From an uncultured Bacteroidales bacterium (lineage in GTDB: Bacteria; Bacteroidota; Bacteroidia; Bacteroidales; Paludibacteraceae): 18,955 nt of DNA. A model generated the notes under the pieces. It was not told where the DNA came from and ran no database searches. It saw only the letters and a program-made list of their open reading frames with translations. A program made the position numbers and the translations under genes. This document shows, piece by piece, positions 14,086 to 18,955 of this stretch. The DNA lies in the NCBI GenBank assembly GCA_946616535.1, contig CAMOJA010000024.1:1-18955 (forward strand), written 5' to 3'. The first letter of the stretch is position 1. Each line of letters starts with the position of its first letter.

Positions 14086-15900
14086 TTAAAAACGTTTACT
14101 TATTTCATCATCGCTCAGGAGCGACAAGATGGTTTTTCCTTCCGGGGTGCGGCGGTACTGCGGCAGGGCGATGAGGCGCTGCATCATATCGCGCATCTCG
14201 GTTTCGGTAAGGGTTTTCCCGTAGGGAATAGCGGCACTCTCGGCCATCGTCCGGGCGATTTGTTCGCGCCATTCGGTAGGGGTGTCGGCTCCGCGTTCGC
14301 GCACTTGGGACAGGATATGTTGCAATATCGGTATCGGCGACTGGTTGATCAGTTGCGCCGGTACGCCTTGGATGGAATAGCTGTCGGGGCTCAGTTGCTC
14401 GATATCGAAGCCGATGGTACGCAGGTCTGTAGCGATCTGCGCCAGGAGGACCATGTCCTCCGGACTGAGACTGAGCACCTCGGGGAAGAGCAGTTGCTGC
14501 ATGGCGCCTTGAGTAAGGCGGATCTGGTCGATGAACTGCGCATGGAGGATCGCCACATGGGCACGATGCTGGTTCACGAGCACCAGACCTTGCTGCGTAG
14601 GCACTAAGATATATTTTCCTCCGTATTGCCAGAGCGCACAGGACTCGAGGTCGGTTGCGTTCAGCAAATCCTCTTCGGGTTCAGCAGGCGTCTTATCCGC
14701 CAGACGGTCGGTATTCTGCAGACCCTCGTAGAGCGTCTCCCAGTGACGCGGGGCGGGTTGACGGTCGGGATAGATGACGGTGTCCCGTTTTTTAAACGGG
14801 TTATAGGAGTTATCGACGGTCACCTGAGGTTGTACCACAGGTTGGTCGTGCAGCACGGGGATATCAATCTGGCCGGAGGTATCGAAGTCGATCGTGGGGG
14901 CTAAGGTGAATTTGCCCAATGCCTCCCGCACGGCGGCCATCAGGATCTGGAAGATCGTCTGCTCGTCGGCAAACTTAATCTCGGTCTTGGTGGGGTGGAT
15001 ATTGACGTCTATCGCTTCGGGGTTGATCGTAAAATAAAGGAAGAAAGAGGGTTGATAGTCATTGGCTAACATCCCGGAGTAGGCCGTAAGGACGGCTTTT
15101 TGGAAATACGGATGGCGCATGTAACGGCCGTTGACGAAGAAATACTGCTCCGCTTTGCGGGTTGCATTCTCGGGTTTGACGACAAAACCATGAATAGACA
15201 CCAGGTCCGTATCGGTCGCTACATCCACAAAGGCGGATGTATAGACATTGCGTTTGGGGTTGCCGAAGACGGCCTCGATACGTTGTTTCTCCGTACCGGC
15301 CGGCAGTTCGAGCAGGATCTCGTCGTTATGCACGAAGGTGAAATTCACCTTCGGATAGACGAGCACGATATGGTAGAACTCGGTCAGCAGGTTTCGTAAC
15401 TCGGTCTGGTCGGTCTTAAGGAATTTCCGTCGAACGGGTACGTTAAAAAAGAGGTTGCTGACCTTGATGTTGGTGCCTACGGGGCAGGCACACACCTCTT
15501 GCCGCACGACGTCCGAACCCTGTATCTCGATGAGGGTACCGGTCTCGTCTTCGGCTCTGCGGGTGGTCATCTCCACCTGGGCTACGGCGCATATAGAAGC
15601 TAACGCTTCTCCGCGGAAACCCATGGTGCGAAGCGAGAAGAGATCCTGCGCCTCGCGTATCTTACTGGTGGCATGGCGTTCGAAGGCCAGACGGGCGTCC
15701 ATCTCGCTCATGCCGATACCGTCATCTATCACCTGCAGCAGCGTGCGACCGGCATCGCGAACGATGACCTGAATGCGTTTGGCTTTGGCATCCAGGCTGT
15801 TCTCCACCAGCTCTTTCAGGCACGAGGCGGGGCGTTGAATGACCTCACCTGCGGCGATCTGATTAGCTACGCTGTCCGGTAATAGATGAATGATATCCAC
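14086..15900 (-). CDS. mutL: DNA mismatch repair protein MutL
   Basis: MutL links MutS mismatch recognition to strand removal. The 604-aa protein has the GHKL ATPase motifs: KELVENSLDA (29-38, catalytic Glu30), DDGIGM (59-64), and TMGFRGEAL (92-100), then the transducer domain with FFVNGRYMRHP (254-264) and VNIHPTKTEIKF (299-310). The C-terminal dimerisation domain starts near 418. Where endonuclease MutL proteins have DQHA and CPHGRP-like motifs, this one reads NQHRAH (443-448) and TPEGKT (585-590), so the metal-binding nuclease site appears lost. The start is GTG; a heptad array abuts it directly. It lies in an operon between a small membrane protein and a 5'-nucleotidase-type lipoprotein, with no mutS nearby. 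Confidence 0.97.
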   Translation of the reverse strand: MDIIHLLPDSVANQIAAGEVIQRPASCLKELVENSLDAKAKRIQVIVRDAGRTLLQVIDDGIGMSEMDARLAFERHATSKIREAQDLFSLRTMGFRGEALASICAVAQVEMTTRRAEDETGTLIEIQGSDVVRQEVCACPVGTNIKVSNLFFNVPVRRKFLKTDQTELRNLLTEFYHIVLVYPKVNFTFVHNDEILLELPAGTEKQRIEAVFGNPKRNVYTSAFVDVATDTDLVSIHGFVVKPENATRKAEQYFFVNGRYMRHPYFQKAVLTAYSGMLANDYQPSFFLYFTINPEAIDVNIHPTKTEIKFADEQTIFQILMAAVREALGKFTLAPTIDFDTSGQIDIPVLHDQPVVQPQVTVDNSYNPFKKRDTVIYPDRQPAPRHWETLYEGLQNTDRLADKTPAEPEEDLLNATDLESCALWQYGGKYILVPTQQGLVLVNQHRAHVAILHAQFIDQIRLTQGAMQQLLFPEVLSLSPEDMVLLAQIATDLRTIGFDIEQLSPDSYSIQGVPAQLINQSPIPILQHILSQVRERGADTPTEWREQIARTMAESAAIPYGKTLTETEMRDMMQRLIALPQYRRTPEGKTILSLLSDDEISKRF

Positions 15901-15935
15901 TTGAGAGTTGAAAGTTTAAAGTTGAAAGTTGAAAG
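15901..15935. repeat. Heptad array H (5 units) abutting the mutL start
   Basis: Units TTGAGAG, TTGAAAG, TTTAAAG, TTGAAAG and TTGAAAG begin at the base next to the mutL GTG. A two-unit remnant (AGTTTAA, AGTTGAC) occurs at 15954-15967, inside a weak AGAGCC/GGCTCT hairpin (15944-15972). Confidence 0.88.
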
Positions 15936-15970
15936 AACGGGACAGAGCCTCTAGTTTAAAGTTGACGGCT

Positions 15971-16213
15971 CTAAAAGAGATAAAAAAACGCGAAGAGGAG
16001 AAGGCCTAAGAGCACGAGCCAGAACACCAGACGGTTCTGTTGTTTGTTGGCTTTGGCTTTTTGGCTCTGCATCTTCTCGTGCTCCTCACGGAAGGACCCG
16101 TGATGAAGACGCGCAAGTTTTTTATCCTTGCGCGCCTCCTTTTCCTCGTCGTAGTAAATGGGGCGGTAGTCCCACTCACGGGGTTTATTTACTTTCGGAA
16201 ATAAAACCGACAT
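15971..16213 (-). CDS. Small C-terminally anchored membrane protein, function unknown
   Basis: An 80-aa protein with an N-terminal motif FPKVNKPREWDYRPIYYDEEKE, a highly charged middle (about 24-60, Lys/Glu/Arg-rich, likely helical) and one C-terminal membrane segment (about 61-79). The topology is probably cytosolic N-terminus with a tail anchor. The 'KPREWDYRPxYYD' start resembles small hypothetical proteins upstream of mutL in other Bacteroidetes, as far as I recall. It overlaps the stop of the OmpA/TPR lipoprotein gene by one base (TAATG), which supports both the start and translational coupling. I do not know its function. Confidence 0.75.
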   Translation of the reverse strand: MSVLFPKVNKPREWDYRPIYYDEEKEARKDKKLARLHHGSFREEHEKMQSQKAKANKQQNRLVFWLVLLGLLLFAFFYLF

Positions 16214-17898
16214 TATTTAACGATAGCTTTGAACGCCTCGTCCTCCGCGAACTTAGCGAACTCGATATCCTTAGCTGCGCGAGCCTTCATTGCCGGGTCT
16301 TTCGCGATGGCTACTTTCAAGTTCTCCAGTACAGCCTGGGTGTCGTTGGTGCGAGCACCTACGATAGCCTTGAGGTAAGCGGTGGTAGCGTTCGGCTCTT
16401 TTACTGCATCCAGGGTCTTGGCAGCAGCGTCATACTCCTCGTCGAGGATCTGCTGAGCAGCCGCATTATTGGTAGCGGTATTGCCGTATGCTTTCTTAGC
16501 AGCGTCATAGTCGCCCTTCTGGGTGTAGAGGGTACCGAGCGCAGCGTCGAGGTTAGCCTTGGTGCCACCTGCCTTGCCCAGGTACTCTTCTGCCTTCTCC
16601 AGATCACCGTCAGCCATAGCGGCTACACCTGCGTTGTAGTTCAGGTCCGGATTATTCGGGTTGAGCTCAAGCGCCTTAGCGAAGTTACGGCGAGCCTCAG
16701 CGATGTTACCCTCTTCGAAGTAAACCTGGCCCAGACCGTTGTAAGCACGGTAGTCGTTGTAGAGCTCGGCAGCCTTCTGATAGATAGCTTTCTTCTCTGC
16801 GTTGTCGTTGGTCAGCGTAGCTGCATAGAGCAACTCCTCAACGCTCAGCTTAGCCGGGTCGTTCTTAGCCAACTCGCGGATTTCGTCATCGGTCTTGCCA
16901 ATGAGGTTGGTGGTCAAGATAAGACGGCTGCGACGGAGAGCCGGCAGGATCTCATCTTTGATGGTACCGTAAACAGAACTGAGGTTCTTGATTTGAGCCT
17001 CACGCTCCTCGGGGTCGCTATACATAGCGAGGACGCGAAGAACGAGGTCTTTATCCTGCATGTTGCTGTTCTCCATTGCTTTCTGGAAGCCTTCCCAGTC
17101 CTCAGCGGTGATGTTCGACTCGATATCGGCATTCACTTTGTTCTTCTTCAGACCCTTCTTGAGGAAGTCCTGAGCTACTTTCTGACGGTTCTGAGCCAGT
17201 TTCTCGTTCAGAGCTACGCCACCATCCGGCGAAGCATAGCCGGCAACTTCGAGGCTTGCGATCTCTTTGCGGTCAGCCTGGTTAGCGTCCTTGATAGCAT
17301 CCTCGAGGGCTTTCATCTCTGCGGATTTGGTCTCCGAGCTGCGGAGGTTAGCGCTTTGGATGAGGAACTTGATGTCCGCCTCGGTGAGCTCTTGGATCAC
17401 GCGTTGGAACCGATCCGGGGTAGTAGCGGTTCTGTTGTCGCTCGCAGTAGCGAGAGCAGCGGTCGTAACGACGCCGTCAGCAATCTTGAGGTCCGGAATC
17501 TCGATCTCTTTCTTACCTACGGTAGCTTTGAAGCGGAGGTACAACTCCGATTTAGCCATCTCAGGAACATAGTCGAAGGAGCAAGTCTGGCTGTAACGGC
17601 CACCCTCGCGGTAGTTAACGGTCGTACCGTTCTCTTTGGCTTTCTCGCCTACATAAGTAACGGATTTGCTAACAGCCTCTTGGCCCTCGTACTTCAGCAC
17701 CGGAGTAACGGTGAGAACACCCTTCTTGGCGAATTTCTTCTCAGGGAAAGTACCGGTAATGGTAGCCTGTACCTTACCGCCTTTCAATACCAGCGGGTTC
17801 GGGTTCACCTGAATCTGCTCCGGGTTTTGCAACGTCTTGTTGCAAGATGCCAACACCACTACAGCAGCGATGAGGCTAAAGAATAAACCTTTTTTCAT
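16213..17898 (-). CDS. OmpA/TPR lipoprotein
   Basis: A 561-aa secreted protein. From ATG 17898 it begins MKKGLFFSLIAAVVVLASC, a lipoprotein signal with Cys19. A beta-rich N-terminal region follows (about 20-150), then an OmpA-C-like segment with VAGYASPDGG (about 218-227) and NEKLAQNRQKVAQDFL, the form that binds peptidoglycan. The C-terminal third has tetratricopeptide-type helices (about 365-500: AIYQKAAELYNDYRAYNGLG, then a repeat ending FAKALELNPNNPD). The C-terminus ends in FKAIVK. It probably tethers an outer-membrane complex to the cell wall; the partner is unknown. An upstream start at 17943 would put 15 extra residues before the signal peptide and is rejected; 17904 is a close alternative. 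It opens the operon with the small membrane protein, mutL and the nucleotidase. Confidence 0.88.
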   Translation of the reverse strand: MKKGLFFSLIAAVVVLASCNKTLQNPEQIQVNPNPLVLKGGKVQATITGTFPEKKFAKKGVLTVTPVLKYEGQEAVSKSVTYVGEKAKENGTTVNYREGGRYSQTCSFDYVPEMAKSELYLRFKATVGKKEIEIPDLKIADGVVTTAALATASDNRTATTPDRFQRVIQELTEADIKFLIQSANLRSSETKSAEMKALEDAIKDANQADRKEIASLEVAGYASPDGGVALNEKLAQNRQKVAQDFLKKGLKKNKVNADIESNITAEDWEGFQKAMENSNMQDKDLVLRVLAMYSDPEEREAQIKNLSSVYGTIKDEILPALRRSRLILTTNLIGKTDDEIRELAKNDPAKLSVEELLYAATLTNDNAEKKAIYQKAAELYNDYRAYNGLGQVYFEEGNIAEARRNFAKALELNPNNPDLNYNAGVAAMADGDLEKAEEYLGKAGGTKANLDAALGTLYTQKGDYDAAKKAYGNTATNNAAAQQILDEEYDAAAKTLDAVKEPNATTAYLKAIVGARTNDTQAVLENLKVAIAKDPAMKARAAKDIEFAKFAEDEAFKAIVK

Positions 17899-17952
17899 AT
17901 GCATATAAAATTGTTTAATAATGGTTTTTACGCAATATTGCAAATTCGGCTA

Positions 17953-17984
17953 CAAAATTACAACAAAAATTTGGAATACACAAG
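17953..17984 (-). promoter_or_regulatory. Promoter of the OmpA/TPR-mutL operon
   Basis: Minus strand: -7 TAATTTTG (17953-17960, perfect), preceded by 20 bp and CTTG (complement of 17981-17984), three of four matches to the -33 box. The leader to ATG 17898 would be about 48 nt. Confidence 0.68.
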
Positions 17985-18054
17985 GATTTTTACAAGAAAA
18001 TGCAAATTTATTTAAATTTTATACCCTAAAAGCCGCTCTTATCCCTCCATTTGT

Positions 18055-18400
18055 TGTCCAATCCCGCGACCATCTCGCGACCATTACGGACATCTACGTC
18101 CCGTCTTTTTCGTATGTTCTGTTCCTCGCGGTATTCCGCGGTTTTCTTTCTTCTGTTCCGCCATGGAGAATTGCCTTGACTTGGCAATTCGAACGGGAGG
18201 AGCCGCGGGGAGCGATGCTCCGACCCAGACTTTAATCCGGCATCTACGTTCTCTATTCCCCGGCATTTTAGGCGGACGGGTAGACCGGCGGGCACCCTCG
18301 TTTATAAATCTCACCCACGCGTGGGTGTGTATAATTTTTACGGAAAGGGTGTCCGCCCGTCCGCCTGGTCTACCCTCTGCCTTCTATATTCTTCGAATTT
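18055..18400 (-). other. GC-rich, hairpin-dense noncoding region, possible structured RNA
   Basis: The gap 17899-18518 has no gene I can support; this part is far richer in G+C than the flanking A/T-rich promoter stretches. It holds perfect hairpins: CGCGG/CCGCG (18127-18140), GAATTGCC/GGCAATTC (18168-18190) and GGAGC/GCTCC (18209-18221). A large imperfect hairpin spans 18278-18375: GGGTAGACC (18278-18286) with GGTCTACCC (18367-18375), and GGCGGGCACCC (18287-18297) with GGGTGTCCGCC (18347-18357, one G-T pair), with a perfect 16-bp palindrome inside. Another arm, GGCGGACGG (18271-18279), could pair with 18357-18365 instead, so two folds compete. A minus-strand promoter lies at 18406-18435. The ORFs in it overlap one another in different frames and look spurious. 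Alternatives are a mobile palindromic element or a very long leader of the OmpA/TPR gene. Confidence 0.45.
18312..18327. repeat. Perfect 16-bp palindrome with an ACGCGT centre
   Basis: CACCCACG (18312-18319) is followed directly by CGTGGGTG (18320-18327). It sits at the tip of the larger hairpin. Palindromes with a CCCACGCGTGGG core recur between genes in several Bacteroidales, as I remember, but I cannot verify this here. Confidence 0.85.
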
Positions 18401-18405
18401 TGGTG

Positions 18406-18435
18406 CAAAGATAGGCATAAAAAACGAGTCTCAAA
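18406..18435 (-). promoter_or_regulatory. Possible promoter for the structured region
   Basis: Minus strand: -7 TATCTTTG (18406-18413) is a perfect match. The nearest TTTG (complement of 18432-18435) is 18 bp upstream, two less than in the other promoters here, and lies in the loop of the dinD terminator. It would drive transcription leftward through the hairpin-rich region. Confidence 0.5.
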
Positions 18436-18450
18436 TTTCGAGACTCGTTT
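18415..18450 (-). terminator. Intrinsic terminator of dinD
   Basis: AAACGAGTCTC (18422-18432) pairs perfectly over 11 bp with GAGACTCGTTT (18440-18450) around a 7-nt loop. On the minus strand a run of T follows the stem (complement of A18419-18424). It lies about 70 bases past the dinD stop. Confidence 0.85.
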
Positions 18451-18458
18451 GGGAATGA

Positions 18459-18479
18459 CGGTACTATTTCGGTACTATT
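18459..18479. repeat. Short direct repeat, period 11
   Basis: CGGTACTATT occurs at 18459-18468 and again at 18470-18479, one helical turn apart, between the dinD stop and its terminator. Its function is unknown and it may be chance. Confidence 0.6.
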
Positions 18480-18518
18480 ATTTGGAATATACAAATAAAT
18501 TGGTAAAAATGACACGAT

Positions 18519-18955
18519 TTATTCTTCTTTATCCTCGTCTTTAGAAGGCAATTCTTGTGCCTTCCCTTCTCCAATCGGGCGGATATGATCGGAGGCACGT
18601 TCGGAAGAGATTACGCTACGACCTAATTGACGTTCCAGGTCTTCGCGCGCATTCTTCGCCACTTTGCCTCCTGCCTGTGCTGCTTGCTGACTTTCAAACA
18701 TACCTTTCGGATTGCGTTGACGAGAAAGCTCTGTAGTGGCCACTTCGGCCAAGGTATTAAGCGCGAGTTCGACATTGGTCATGTTATCGCGTAGGTTCTC
18801 TTTGGTCAGCCCTTTATGGCGTTTGTACTCGCCGGTTGTCATGCCGCTCCATGCCTTCGTTAACACATTCGTCAGGATGGCGAAGTCTTTGTGCTCCGTA
18901 ATACCCGCGCGTTGCCATTCGTCGGTCAACTCTTTGCGCATCTCTATGGAACGCA
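18519..18955 (-). CDS. dinD: DinD-like DNA damage-inducible protein, C-terminal part
   Basis: The visible 145 residues match the C-terminal half of E. coli DinD: MRKELTDEWQRAGITEHKDFAIL, then the family's most conserved stretch (GLTKENLRDNMTNVELALN) and the end segment with AAQAGGKVAKNAREDLE. In E. coli, DinD is LexA-regulated and its purified product interferes with RecA-mediated strand exchange. The frame is open to the right edge (codons before the internal ATG at 18941 read RSIE), so the start lies beyond the window and the ATG is not the true start. DinD is patchily distributed, often near mobile or defence genes, so this may mark the edge of an accessory region; that is inference. A strong terminator follows its stop. 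Confidence 0.88.
   Translation of the reverse strand, partial: RSIEMRKELTDEWQRAGITEHKDFAILTNVLTKAWSGMTTGEYKRHKGLTKENLRDNMTNVELALNTLAEVATTELSRQRNPKGMFESQQAAQAGGKVAKNAREDLERQLGRSVISSERASDHIRPIGEGKAQELPSKDEDKEE

Noticed and set aside
16993..17886. 297-codon plus-strand ORF antisense to the OmpA/TPR lipoprotein
   Set aside because: It mirrors the codons of a strongly coding gene; the sense frame has a signal peptide, OmpA and TPR motifs, and the antisense frame has none.
18026..18314. Two overlapping minus-strand ORFs (89 and 76 codons) in the structured region
   Set aside because: Both are Arg/Gly/Pro-rich with no recognisable family, overlap each other in different frames, and are explained by hairpin-rich GC sequence.
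18050..18400. RNase P RNA, tmRNA, 6S RNA or SRP RNA in the structured region
   Set aside because: I looked for the conserved cores I know for RNase P RNA, tmRNA and SRP RNA and found none on either strand; nothing resembled 6S RNA either, though I could not run a structure search.
18163..18414. Plus-strand ORF of 83 codons in the same region
   Set aside because: It has no family resemblance and runs through the palindromes and the promoter; it is most likely a chance open frame.

Overview
The window looks like Bacteroidales chromosome (phylum Bacteroidota), probably from an uncultured gut-type lineage; I cannot name the family. Evidence: DUF4270 and DUF4271 genes, the DUF4271-hemD-rnpA-yidD gene order, a half-length glycogen-synthase-like protein beside panC, and promoters of the Bacteroidetes type (-33 TTTG, about 20 bp, -7 TAnnTTTG) with no Shine-Dalgarno sequences. 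Almost all of it is housekeeping. The ends cut two genes: clpP on the left (start missing) and a dinD-like gene on the right (start missing).

Layout. 1-1730 (+): clpP and clpX, joined by a TAATG stop-start overlap. 1733-4013 (-): a GT5-like protein and a DUF4270 lipoprotein, read towards clpX; their probable terminator lies inside the clpX coding sequence. 4173-5986 (+): panC and pdxB, with a promoter divergent from the GT5-like gene. 5987-6200: a bidirectional hairpin terminator and a probable small RNA on the minus strand with a full consensus promoter. 6201-11448 (-): a packed run of wHTH protein, asd, U32 protein, DUF4271, hemD, rnpA, yidD and trmD. 11552-13128 (-): fabF preceded by acpP, with a strong promoter and a structured leader. 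13259-17898 (-): OmpA/TPR lipoprotein, small membrane protein, mutL and a one-domain 5'-nucleotidase lipoprotein. 17899-18518: no gene I can support, but a GC-rich, hairpin-dense stretch with a minus-strand promoter and a terminator. 18519-18955 (-): 3' part of dinD.

The genes cover protein quality control (ClpXP), cofactor synthesis (PanC for pantothenate/CoA, PdxB for pyridoxal phosphate, HemD for tetrapyrroles), RNA maturation and modification (RnpA, TrmD, U32 protein), fatty-acid synthesis (AcpP, FabF), the aspartate pathway (Asd), membrane and envelope functions (YidD, two to three lipoproteins), and mismatch repair (MutL).

The most unusual thing is a family of short tandem arrays with an exact 7-nt period. 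At least nine occur between 5034 and 15935, all variants of a TTGRNAN-like heptamer. Five directly abut or contain a start codon (pdxB, trmD, rnpA, the U32 gene, mutL). Three are translated in frame within or at the N-terminus of essential-type proteins (PdxB, RnpA, YidD). The second unexplained element is the structured noncoding region at about 18055-18413.
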